Shown: positions 25,829 to 37,400 of the stretch, piece by piece
Numbering within the stretch: the stretch's first letter is position 1
How the letters are laid out: each line of letters opens with the position of its first letter
Assembly: GCF_041860085.1 (NCBI RefSeq)
Contig: NZ_CP124747.1
Span: 5,541,001 to 5,605,000 of the forward strand
Length of the DNA: 64,000 nucleotides
Reading direction: 5' to 3'
Origin: Schlesneria sp. DSM 10557
GTDB taxonomy: Bacteria; Planctomycetota; Planctomycetia; Planctomycetales; Planctomycetaceae
Program-made: the position numbers and the translations under genes
Notes under the pieces: generated by a model
The model's database searches: none
The model's input: the letters and a program-made list of their open reading frames with translations, nothing else
What the model was told of the DNA's origin: nothing

Positions 25829-25873
25829 GCACAGGGCAAACCTGTGCCGGCAGGAGATATCTCCCGCTGGCAC
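25829..25873 (-). promoter_or_regulatory. Two overlapping, mutually exclusive hairpins upstream of the phosphoesterase gene
   Basis: On the plus-strand sequence, GCACAGG (25829-25835) pairs with CCTGTGC (25841-25847), a perfect 7-bp stem with a 5-base loop. A second stem runs from 25844 to 25873 with about 13 pairs and one or two mismatches or wobbles around the centre AGATATCT. Both use bases 25844-25847, so only one can form at a time. They lie 137-181 bases upstream of the phosphoesterase ATG and about 80 bases after the TPR stop. They could be an attenuator-like leader or a terminator region for the TPR gene; there is no T-run. Confidence 0.4.
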
Positions 25874-25953
25874 GAGTTGTTGAAGCGGTGCCCGCCCGGC
25901 AGTTTCGCGCTTGGCCGCACGGTATCTTAGTTTCACCTGAATACAGACCGCCG

Positions 25954-27219
25954 TCAACGCAATCTTTTCCCAACTTCAGGATCCAGCGCCAATGCCTGTT
26001 GCATGGTGCTGTTCGCTTTTTCGACGAGGCCCTGTTCGGCGAGGACTTTGGATTTGGCGTAATAGGCTTCGGCGACATTCGGGTCGACCCGTCGCGACAA
26101 CGCAAAATTCTCAATCGCCCGGTCGTAATCTTTCTCGCTGAGGAACACATCACCCAGAACGGAATAGGCACCCTCGGTCGGTTCAATTGCCAGACAGGCC
26201 TCGGCATCGGATCGGGCTTCGCTGATCGACTTGCGGCGCAAGTGGAGTTCGGCGCGGGCCGTCAACGCAGCGGTCGCACGGGGATTGAGCTTCAGCGCCT
26301 GGTTCAGATCCTCAAGGGCTCTGGATTGGTCGTTCACCTGCAGATAGTGATGTGCCCGCTGAGTCAGTTCGATGACCGGCTCCGCTGTGCTGGCGATAGC
26401 CGAGTTCAGTTGATGCAGTTGCACCAGCCATACAAGTTTCTTCTCGTCCGCCATGGCTTTGTCGATGGCGCCCTGCCGATAGTAGACCTCGCTGCGGTGC
26501 TGGTAGTACTTAGGGTTGAGCGGGTCCAGCATCATCGCCTGAGTGAAATCGATGATGGCGTTTTCAAAGTCACCGACGCGCGCTCTTAGCAGACCACGGT
26601 TGTTGTACGCGTTGACGTACTGAGAATCGAACTGGATCGCCGCATTGAAGTCATTCAGCGCGTTCTCAATCTGGCCTGATTCCAGCTCCGCAAATCCGCG
26701 ATTGTTGTAGGCGTCGACATATTGCATCTCAAGTTCAATCGCCTTGCTAAACTGCGTGATCGCCTCTTCATATCGTTGTTGAGCGATATAGACGAGACCA
26801 CGGTTATTGTAGGCGTTGGTAAACCTGGGTGCTCGTTGGGTCGCTTGTTCGAAATCGGCAATCGCTTCGTCGAACTTTGACATGCTCAACGAGACGAAGC
26901 CGCGGTTGTTGTAGAGACGAGCGTCCTCTGGATTGAGCTTGATGGCCTGATTGAGATCCGCCAGGGCACCTTCATTGTTTCCACTACGATGGAAAGCGGT
27001 CGCCCGCAACGAGTAGAGAGTTTCGTCCTTCGGCCGTTGGTCGATCATCCCACTGAGTGCACTAATGGCACCATTCAGATCGCCGCTTTGAAAGTAGGAG
27101 ACGACTTCGGGAGGAAGTTCCAGATCCTTGGGGGCCTCGTCGTTGACTGTCGTCTTCGTTGTTGCACTACCGCATCCAACGGCAAAGGCCAGCATCAGCA
27201 TCCATGCTATTCGTCGCAT
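25954..27219 (-). CDS. TPR-repeat lipoprotein
   Basis: The 421-residue protein starts at ATG 27219, with GAGGAG 13 bases upstream. It has a lipoprotein signal, MRRIAWMLMLAFAVGC, in which Cys16 is the likely lipidated residue. From about residue 50 it consists of about ten TPR units with recurring patterns such as YNNRGFVSLSMSKFDEAI and YNNRGLVYIAQQRYEEAI. A less regular stretch lies in the middle, and two to three further TPRs follow. TPR arrays bind other proteins; the lipid anchor places it at a membrane facing the periplasm. The longer open frame to 27321 is not supported because it buries the signal. It is separated from the DUF423 gene by 534 bases. Confidence 0.9.
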   Translation of the reverse strand: MRRIAWMLMLAFAVGCGSATTKTTVNDEAPKDLELPPEVVSYFQSGDLNGAISALSGMIDQRPKDETLYSLRATAFHRSGNNEGALADLNQAIKLNPEDARLYNNRGFVSLSMSKFDEAIADFEQATQRAPRFTNAYNNRGLVYIAQQRYEEAITQFSKAIELEMQYVDAYNNRGFAELESGQIENALNDFNAAIQFDSQYVNAYNNRGLLRARVGDFENAIIDFTQAMMLDPLNPKYYQHRSEVYYRQGAIDKAMADEKKLVWLVQLHQLNSAIASTAEPVIELTQRAHHYLQVNDQSRALEDLNQALKLNPRATAALTARAELHLRRKSISEARSDAEACLAIEPTEGAYSVLGDVFLSEKDYDRAIENFALSRRVDPNVAEAYYAKSKVLAEQGLVEKANSTMQQALALDPEVGKRLR

Positions 27220-27753
27220 TTTTCGGCACTCCTCGCCAAAGACAGAAATGAGAAGCCGTCGTGCGCCGCTTGTAATCGCGATGCCAAAATCGGTCAATCC
27301 CGGGTTGAAACCGTAACTCATCTGTTACAGGGATCTTGGGCTGAAATGGAGGGCGCCGCAGTCCGCAGAAACTGGCTAACTCTGTGTTCAGAACCGCTCT
27401 TACGAGTTCCAGAGCTGTTCTGAGCTTCGGATCACTCGACGACCCGCAAGCTTGAATCCCGACCCAGAATACGAGAGAACGACGGACGCGTGGCCAAGTC
27501 GGCGCACCACAAGAACCGCTGAGGCGTTACAGCAACCGGGTTCCCCTGTTGGTTGGCGGCAGACGGGATCGTCGATTGCAATCACGACTGCAATCAGGAC
27601 TCTGTTCCCAGGGACGAAGTGCAACAGACGCGGGAGGAAGCCAACGGGATGTTGACCGAAGACTTCCTCTGGTGATCAGTTCCCGTTTCCTTCTGGTGCG
27701 TCGACGGGCACACGGGAACGGCTACGTTCGCCGGGGCCGTCGCTGATTTTTCG
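27220..27753. other. Intergenic region with several short inverted repeats
   Basis: No gene is supported in these 534 bases. TCAATCCCGGGTTGA (27294-27308) is an almost perfect 15-base palindrome about 75 bases upstream of the TPR gene. GTTCCCGT (27679-27686) pairs with ACGGGAAC (27712-27719) across 25 bases, close to the end of the DUF423 gene. Short open frames show no motif. Confidence 0.35.
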
Positions 27754-28200
27754 TCACGCCTGGGTCGGTTCAGCCAGAGGTTTCGTCGCGGCGATGGCGA
27801 GCGTGATCCAGCCGATGAGGAAGGCGACACCTCCGAAGCGCGTGACCGCGCCCCATTTGGTCACGCCCGTGAGAGTCAGCACGTAGAGACTGCCCGAAAA
27901 GAGCAGGGTTCCTGTGGTGAATGACCATGCCGCAATGCAGGCTGCGCGGGAAGGCCGTCGTTGCATGACCAGGCCGGTCGCGATTAGGGCCAGGCCGTGA
28001 AACATCTGATACTCGGCACCCGTTTTGAAATCGTTCAAAAACTTGCTGGCCAGCGGTACTGTCTGGCCCGCCACAGTACGGGTCCCTCCGTCGTACTTTC
28101 GTGCGAACACCTGATCGAGAGAGTGAGCGGCGAAGGCTCCCATCCCCACCGACAGACCGCAAATCAGTGCTCCCAATGCAATCCAGCGTGATCCGGCCAT
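27754..28200 (-). CDS. DUF423 family small membrane protein
   Basis: The 148-residue product starts at ATG 28200 and shows four hydrophobic helices. The DUF423 signature is clear: an N-terminal GALICGLSVGMGAFAAH, then FKTGAEYQMFHGLAL, and later WSFTTGTLLFSGSLYVLTL and a final GGVAFLIGWITLA helix. The family (E. coli YgdD-like) is widespread in inner membranes and has no known function. A stretch of about 20 residues between the first helix and FKTGAEYQ is an insert relative to short members. The open frame to 28371 is a spurious upstream extension. It lies 240 bases downstream of the giant TPR gene on the same strand. Confidence 0.9.
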   Translation of the reverse strand: MAGSRWIALGALICGLSVGMGAFAAHSLDQVFARKYDGGTRTVAGQTVPLASKFLNDFKTGAEYQMFHGLALIATGLVMQRRPSRAACIAAWSFTTGTLLFSGSLYVLTLTGVTKWGAVTRFGGVAFLIGWITLAIAATKPLAEPTQA

Positions 28201-28440
28201 GATACTTTCTTGCGCTTTCCGTAGGTGTTCGTAAGTCAGGCAAGGGATGCAGCGACTTCCCTCGATGCGGTCATCGTAACGCAGAGATTCCGTCCGTGCG
28301 AATCGATGCAGTCGATTGCGGGGACCACACTGCCGCGACCGCGACCCGGGATCTTCGGCCGCGTCGCTCATCTGGCTTTACTTCGCCCCTGCCGCGTGAG
28401 TGCTGCACGGTAAGTTTAAGCAACGAACTGTCGCACGGAA

Positions 28441-31400
28441 CTATTTCGATTGGCCACTGGACTTCAATGTGAAGCGAGTGAAGACGGCGCTTCCCGATGA
28501 TGTGGGCATCTCTGCCCGAAGGGTGAAGTTCCCCCCCGTGACGTTTCCGGTACCGATCGTTCCGGTGTAGGACAATGTCCACTCATCTGAATCCTCTTTT
28601 GCGATCAGGTAGTAAGCCTTGTCACCTTTTCGTACCAGACGGAACCGGCCTGACGGGGCATTGTATTCTCCGTGGGTGTAAGTCCAGTCGTACTTGTCAC
28701 CCGCATGATTTCCCAGCCCGGTGTAGGATGTGAGAATTCCGTCTGGCGCCCGACGGATTCCTGACATCATCTGGTGCGTATTCGCTGGTGCGTTGAACGG
28801 TCCCCCGATATCCGCGAAGAGTTCAATTCGGGGAATTTGCCAGTTCTGCTGTTCGGTTCGGGATTCGAAAGTGCGGTAGACCAGCGTCAGTTCAAAGTCA
28901 CCGGTGAGGTTGGCGTCCCAGAGAAACCCGCAGCCAATTCCCTCGGCAGATGCATTTTCTCCGCGAATGATCTTAAGTCCGTCGTCACGGGTTTCCACTG
29001 CATTGGGTGTCACTTTACCCGTCGGCTTGAGCGACGACGGCATGGGACTACGAAAATTCCAATCAATCCGCGTCTGCAATTCGCCCTCGGCGAATTGGAA
29101 CGGCTTGGGACCCATGTCCGCCAGTTCCTGTTCCTGAAGCGACGGCAATGTGCGTGGCCATTCTCCCCGATAGACAACATTCTTCACCCGGACGTCGGTC
29201 TGGTCGGCGTAGTGGAACAGACCGAACTGTCGTTGATTCGTCAGTTCCACCGGCGACTCGTACACCTCGACATCATTTAACCTGATCGAGACGGTATCGC
29301 CCGTCAGCGTCAATTGCAGGCGATTCCAGTCATTCGGCTTGAAGGGAAGATTCGCGGGGCCGCGTCGCTCTGCAGGAATCACGGTGGTATTGGTGGGGGT
29401 AAGTGCTGACGTTTCCCATTGCCCGTCCGTCAGCCAATGCACTTTGATGCCGTCGGGATCCAGCAGAAACGACTTCCGACCGATGGCAGGGTGAACCAGA
29501 GTTTGCCCGGGGACGTAGAAAAAATCGTAACTCACGACGGAATCTTCAATCAGCGGACGGTGGTAGCGCAGCAGACTCTGTCGTGCCCGGTCTGGGATCA
29601 TCTCAAACTTGCGACCTTGAATTTCACCGTTTTCCAGTACCCAGGCAAGTTGTGAAGTATTGGGGTTTTGCTCGTTAGCCGACATCGGATCGTGGTACAT
29701 GCCGGCCGTCCATCCGGTCAGTTTGTTCCCGGACGACAGTTTCAGTTCCTCGGGAATGGTCGGTTCCCCTTTGATCCGGACCATCTTCGCGCCGCCGGAA
29801 AATGTGCCCCAGCTCATCAGCGCTACCCAGGGGTCGGGATGATCTGGTAGAGCTTGCTCGAAGACAACCCGATCATTCAGGTAGTACTTTGAACGGCCCG
29901 GTTCGACAACCAGTTTCAGTCGACACCATTCGTTGAATTCCAGAGTCGGTTCGATCTTGGGACTCGACCAGTTGCCAGTCAGGTTGCCCAAATCGACGAC
30001 TGTTTTGGTGTATTGAGGACCGACCCACTGCGTGTTGTACATCAGTCGAATTTCCCTCCATCCGTACGTCGACACTTCGGCATCGACCGTGAAGGAACCT
30101 GTCAGGGGGGACTGGAAGTACAAATAGTCGTGACCATAGCCCGCTAGATGTGAAACTCCCTGATCGTGGAACAGCCAGCGTGGAACAGGTCCTCTGCCAT
30201 GTGCGTCGGCCCATTCGATCGAAACGGGAGTCCATTGCCCCTTAGGTGAGGCTGCTCCGGGGGGCGGGAACTGGTTTCTTTCCATCCAAGCCCGGCACTG
30301 ATCTCGCAATCCGGTGACGCGGGCGTCCCACGCCTCCCCGAGACTTCTCTTGTGCTGCTGGTCGACCAGCAGGTTGAGAAGAGGCAATGTCACCCCGCGA
30401 AGTTCCGCATACCGGGTCGCTTCGTTACTCACCAGTAACTCGGGCCATCGATCGACGACGGAAGCGTCCTCAGGGAGGGCCTGCGCGAGTTCATGCAATT
30501 GCGGAATCAAGGCCGCGGCCTGTCCCAGATCCTCAGCGGCGATCGAAATCAGAATCTGAAGTGCCAGCTTTGATCGGACCGCTACAGGGGTCCGGGCAGG
30601 CGCGTCAGTCACCCGTTTCGAAAGTTCATTCAGTTGGTTCTTCTGTTTTGCCAGATCCACCAGATCCAGGGCGGGGGCGAACAGATCCCCTCCTGGCCTT
30701 TGCCGGCGGAAGGTCAACGGACTGGAACTGGAGTCGTTTGTGAAGCGCGCTGCCAGCTGATTCGTGCCGGTTAAATTGCTGTCGGATGTGAAACTCCCGT
30801 ACAGGCGGAATGTCCGATGATCGTCACCCGCCAGAACCCAGTCTGCCAGGCGTTCATAACGCGCCTCTTCGGGAAGCGAGCGGAAGTGATTCAGCCGTTG
30901 ATCCAATCCATTAAAGTGAAACTTTTCTTCGATGGACTGGCTCAGTGCCTGTCTTTCTTCTCGCGTTCGCGGCTGAGTCGTCGCCAGAAGGTTGCCCAGC
31001 ATGTCTGACGTGACAGTCTCGGGCCAGTCCCCTTTCAGGACAACATTCCGGACCCGCACAGAGGAAGAACGCTTATCATGATAAAAACCGAACTGTCGTG
31101 AATTATCAGATTCCAGCCGTCGCTCTGCGACAACGCTGCCGTTGAGCATGATGGAAAGGAGGTCGCCATTGAGGGTGAGTTTGACGGAGTTCCAGTCCTG
31201 CGGTTTCAAACTGACTCGACCACGTTGCATGTTCTCTTCGGTCAGTACATTGCTTGCATCCAGTCCCGCGTAGCCTTCCTCGATGGAGTTCCCCTCCGTC
31301 ATCCAGTGTAAGTGCACGCCACGCTCGTCAAACAGGAATGCAAGGCGATCCACCGCGGGGGCCACGTTGATACCGGCGACTCCCGGTTCGTACCAGAATT

Positions 31401-34400
31401 CGTAGTCAATCGTTTCTCCCTCCAGCAAAGGGCGATCGTAGTAGATCCGGCTTTGTAAGACGCCTGGGCTACCCAGTCCGGAGAAGGGGAGATAGCGTCC
31501 GTGAAGTTCCCCCTCTCGGGCTGACCAGTCAGGATCGGTGATCTTGGCGAGAGGTTCTCCGTTATTACCTTCCATGACGTGGTCAGGATGGCGGAAGGGA
31601 CGCGTTTCTCCATAGAAGTCGCTGTCCCACCCAAGTAGGGAATCTTTTTCGATCAACGTGACTTGCCGGGGAATGACCGGGTTTCCGGTGATCTTCAAAT
31701 TGGTCATTGCCGAGTTCCATTCACTGCTTCCAAAAAGAAAGAGGAATGGTGAGGTGCTGGTCGACCGGGGCTCGGAGTACAGAAGGACATCATTTGCGTA
31801 GTAGCGGACTTCTTTGCCGGTGACCTCAAGCCGCGAGCGATTGAACCTTTCCTGCATCATCGGCGCAGGGGGCTTTATCACTGTATCGGTGCGATTGCCA
31901 AGCGAGGTGAACTCGGCTTTTGAAGCGAGCTGCAAGGCGTTGAACAGGACACCCCCATAGCCCATCGCGCTCTCGGCGAAACGGCCCACCCAGGAATCGA
32001 ACGAGACGGTAAATTCTCCCTCAAGCGGGTATTTGAAGTAGAGCTCGCTTCCACCGGGACCGCAGACATGGCTGACGACGTCTTCGTGAATGATCCAGAG
32101 TGCGGGCAGAGGGCGGGCGGCACCCGCAACGGCATGAGGGTTGGCTGCCGATGTCCAGTATTTCAACCCCTGATCCCAGGGGCGATCTGCCATTCGATCG
32201 GCGGCCGCAGAGCCGGTAAACGGAGCAAAGCTTTCTCGCCGTGCCAAAGACATCTGCCCTAAGTCGCGTATTCTTAACGTGGCCGCGACGGACTGACGTG
32301 CCAGTTCCCGCCCGTTGTCGCTGAGGTGCGGATCAGCGATAGCGGCGTGAGCGACGAGCAAGTCTGTCGTCGAGAGGGGACTCGAAGGGGGGGTCTGAGA
32401 CGAAGCAAGTGCTTTGCGTTCTTCGATTAACTTAAGTAACGCCTCGTGAGCCTCAGTGCTCTTTCCATTCGCGATCCGTACCAGCATTAAGAGTGGCGCG
32501 GCGTTTTCAATATTCTGTTCCGCGAGAGGTGTCAGTACCGCCTGCAGCTCATCGAGTTTATCTGTCTTCGCTGCTGCGGCGATCAGTAATTCCGCGGTGC
32601 TCATGACCTGAGAGGACCTTGGTCCCCTGGGGGCATTTCCTCTGAGCGAATCAAAGCTGCCGGGGGCATGATCCCCCTGGACTACATCGGCAACAATTCG
32701 TACAGAGTTTCGCTCGGGGGTTGGCAATGACCACTGCAGCAGCAGTTGATAGCGCTCCGCGTCGGGCAATGAAGCGAGACCTGCCAGGATGATTCCCGCA
32801 GACCGGCCAGCAGGTTCCCGACCGTAGTTCGCATTGAACTGCGTGTCGGCGTACTGGCCCAGGCATTTGAGGAGTTCCGTCCGTAACCCCGCACGAGCGT
32901 ATTCGGCGGCGACCTTAATGGATTCCGCCCGGAGCCGGACTTGTCCGTAACCTCCGGAGTATCGAGCATACATCGGGATCAGAGAGTTCAGGTACTCTTC
33001 CAGGTGCTTCTTTCCCGCTTCCATATTCTGATTGGCAAAATGGGCTCGAGCCAGTTTAAACCGGTACGTGCGCAACGGTTCTTCTTGTGCGTTACCCCGT
33101 CCTAGCTGAGAATTCTGCGTAAAATGTTCGACGGCCCGTTCGAACAGCTCCATTGATGTGGGATGGGAGCCGAACTGACTGAGAGCGGGAATGGCGACAT
33201 GGCAGGCGAGTTCGCTGGAGTTCTGCAGAGTGTCCTGCTGCAGCCGCTGATTCAGGATCTCAAGTTGCTCTGTCGCCAGTCCTTTATCGCGCGTGGCCAG
33301 CGCGATCTGGGCGAGCAGGACACGAGCCGAGAGTTCACCCAAAGGTTGTGTCAGCTTCGGTTCAATCAAGCTCTTGAGCTCGTCGACCTTGTTCGCTCGG
33401 ATGGCAGAGAGTACCAGCAGAGATCCGACACTTTGAGGGGGCTGCGAGGGATCAACCGTGAGAGGCCGCAGATATAAGAAGACTTCAAGGGGCCGTCGCT
33501 CGGGCAGCACGGCACTCTTCAGCATTGAATACACGGCTTCTTCAGGAAACGCTTTTTGACGCCACAGATGTTCAATCACCGTTAAGCGTTCAGAGACCTT
33601 TGCGTAGACCTGGGACTGATCGTCCTGCTGAGGATTGCTGACTGTCGCGAACGGCTGATTCGGGTTGATTGCTTGAAGGGCATTTAAGGGGGGGCCTGAT
33701 TGAAGTGCTTTTGACATGGCCTTGATCGACAGTTCCGTCAGTCCATTTTCCGCTGCCAGTTTCGCGATCTGAGTGGCTTTCTCGAACTGGTCGAGCGTTA
33801 CGATGACTGACTTCACCGGCGGCGCGGGGACAGGCTGCACGGACTGGATCTGGAGCGAGTTTTGTCCGATGATCGCTAGCGACAGCATCATTTCCCAACG
33901 GGACAACATACGACGGGCCGCGGCCCGCTGAGTACTTCGATCAATCGAAGAGGGAATCTGGAATAGGGAAGTCTGTCGGGACGTGAATCCGGATCGATCG
34001 GCTGTCGGAAGCGACGCAGCCGTAATGGCAATCTTCGCGGGAATCACCGTGGCTGCTTGGTGTAGCGGTGGGACACCAAGAATAGTTTCCTCCAGGTCCT
34101 TGCACTGCGACGTGGCGTGTGAAACTGTGACGTGATTGCCAGGACGGACAGGATTGAACCCATTCAAGCTGGTTTTCGGCTCTTCCGGCTTCTTAGGCTT
34201 CTCGGGCGGTTTCGGAATGATGACTTCCAGCATTTCCGCCCAGCGACGTTCCGCTGCTGCGGGATCGCCCCTTTCCAATTCCAGTTGACCCCATTCCCGG
34301 AGGAGCGCCAGTTCAAAGCCTCGATCTGCCTGGCGCTGGGCCGCTTCCAAGGCACGTTCCGCCAGTTTCACACCGGCCGATCGCAGTGACTCCTGCTTGA

Positions 34401-37400
34401 TGCAGTCGCGGCCGACGATCCAGAGACCGATCTGTGGTTTGGCTGCATCCCGCTGCGCGGCGGTGAACGTCCCCTTTTCCGGTGCGGGGTCGAGGGGCGT
34501 CCGTTCGACCAGGTCCACCAATTGCGTCACTGCCGTCTGGTAATTGTCGGCATCATTCAGCGCCTTCGAGATCTGAGCGACCAGGATTGACTGCGAAATA
34601 TCATCAGAGCTTTTCGAGCGGAGTTCGCTGATCGCTGTTTTCGTCTTGTCAACCATTTCGGGGCTTGAGGTAATTGTCGTAACCAGGTTGGCAAGTGCGC
34701 TCGACATCCGCGTTACGTCCAATTCGCGGGAATCGATGATCAGCAGCAGATCGATTGGTTCCTCCTCCTCTTGCTGATCCGATTTCCTGCCGGAAAGCAG
34801 TTCGGGTAAGGCCTCAGGCTTGAGCCCTTTTAAGGCGGTCTGGAATCCCGTTTCGAGCTGCTTCTTTAACCGCTCGATTTGTTGAGCTCCGCTCGATCCC
34901 CCTCCGTAGACTCTGACTGCCGCAGTAAAATCTTCCGCTCTGGCAAGTTGTCCCTGATACACTCGAATAGCGTCCATCGGGAAACCGAGTGTGGAGATTT
35001 CCTGGCCGAGCGAAATGGCATTATTGATTCGCTGATAGGCTTCGTAGTCTTCGTTGCCGCGATGGCGAGTTGGCCTGGGTTTCGTGGCCTCAAGAATGAT
35101 CCGACGAGCGTCCGCCTTGCGGCCTTGTTTGGTATAGAGGGATGCCAACGGCTTGCCAGGGGTGTACTGAAATTCGTTCTGCGTCATGATATCGGGATCT
35201 TTGCAGGCCGCTTCGAAATACCGGATGGCAAGTTCGGTACATTCATCGTGGGCTCGAAGTTCCTGGCCTATTTCCCATAGGGTGTAGTTTCCACGTTGTT
35301 GGCCTGCCTTGATCGTTTGTAAGACCGTTTCGAGAGTCTGTTTGCCTTCGGCCACTTTACCCCGACGCAGGTCGATCAGCGCCAGCAGGGCTTTGCCCCC
35401 TTCCCAGTGTCTGACCTTCTTCTGTGCGGCAACAATTTCTTCTGTCAGCTCGTCGAGCTTTTTGTTCGTCGTCGCAATCGTGAGGAAGCGGTTGATCAGC
35501 GTCTTGATCTGTCCGTCACCGCTGTAGCTTTGAATCTGCCCGAACCCATGCCATCCGTTGGACTGCTGGAGCGACGTTTCCGAAGGGATAATTCCCTGTC
35601 GGGCATAATCATAGATTTCCGGCATCTGCCAGAAGATGTCGTTATTCAGACTTGAGAGGAACTGTTGCCGCTGGTCGGGTAATTCTTTCCAGGCACGCTT
35701 GAATAATTCGACGGCGTGATCCCGTGTCTTGTCCTGGTAGGAAAGATTGCTGATCACGTTGGTCAGTTCCCAGGGGTTCTGACGAAATGCTTTGAGATCG
35801 AATTCCTTCAGAAGGGCGACAAGATCATCCATTTTGTCCGCATTTTGGAACGTATTGATAATCTGATAGAAATTGTTCCTCGCCAGTTGAGGATCTTTTT
35901 TCAACGCGACTTTGAAGTGTTCGACCGCTTCCTTGTGCTTTCCCTGCTGCAATAGCTGCTGGCCGAGAGCATAGCGGAATGCAGGGTCATCCTGTTTCGT
36001 CTCCGAGATTTTTGCCGTCAGCTCTTCGACTTTCTTCGTGTCTCCATTTGCTGTGTAGTACTCGATCAGAGTCTCGGTCAATCGCTGGGAATTGGGTGCT
36101 GACTTAAGCTGGTTTTCCACCTTCTTGATCATCTCGGGAAGCTTGCCCGATCGCTTCAGGACCATCAGGGCCTGTTGCCGCGTCCCGTTATCACCAGATC
36201 CCATGCCGCGCCGGCGTACGGCGTTCAGGACAGTCGAGGCATTGCTGGGAGACCGTCTGAGAAGTTGATGCGCGATTTGCGTTGCCAGATCGTTCTTGCC
36301 CTGTGACTGATACTGTTGCATCAGATTGGCCAGGACGTCCGTTTTATTTCCCGCTTGTCGACCCGCGCGGGACAGCACCGCTTCCGCCTGTTCATGCATT
36401 CCAAGCTGGTGCATCTGCTGCGCGAGCTGGATTTGCAGGTTTGAATCCAGCCGCAGCCCAAACAGTCGCTCTGCCGCCGTCCGGGCACGTTCAATATTTC
36501 CGCTGTTCACTGCCATGCGCAGGGCAGTGATCTCACGTTGCTGAAGGGCTTGCTGGTCCGTTGCAGAAAGTGAATCGATAATGGCCAGGGCCTGATCGTG
36601 TTCCTGTCGTTGCTCATACAACCGGGCAAGTTCAAACTTCATTTCCGGATTTTCATGAAGTTGCTCTGTCGCTTGCGAGAGTACGGCAAGTGCTTCGTCC
36701 TTGTCGTCCGTCCACCAGTGCAGGTAGGCGAGCCCGAACTGCCAGAAGATCTTCTCGCTTTCCTTCATATCGGGCGTCGCGACCTTCTGCTGGAACTGGG
36801 CGATGAGATCTTTCAAGGCATCTGCGTCTTTGTAGATCACATAGATTTGGCGGAGCATTTGAAGTGTCGCCTGATCGTAGATCCGGTTTGCGGCAGGAAA
36901 ATCGAGGTTCTCGTACTGCTGCTGATTCCCTTTCCACACATAGACGTAGCCACGCTGCTGATTCTGAACACCTCGCTGCGAGGCACTTCGTTGCGCGACG
37001 GCCGCAGGCGATTGCTGCTGTTCGTAGCGTCGGATCGCCGTTTTGAGGTACCGATCCCAAAGTGGCAGGACGTCGCTGATCCCGTTCTTCTTTTGAGCAC
37101 GGCGCGCCATCAATTGCGCGAGAATTTGGGACTGGTAATCCGGTGACTGGATATATTGCGCGTAGTTGAACGATGCGCTGGAACCGCCAGCCTGATTGCC
37201 GGGAGTCTCCGTCTTCAACGCAAGCATACGATCGAGCAGTATCATGGTATTTTCAAAATCGTTGCCTTGGATCAGCGTGGGAAGCAACATTGCCAGCTGC
37301 AGTGGCTCTTTGGCTTCTTCCACGGCCTTCTTCTCGAGCTGGTTTGCTTCCTCGCGGCGACCGCACCGCTTCAATTCCATGACGACTTGCTGCAAAAAAT

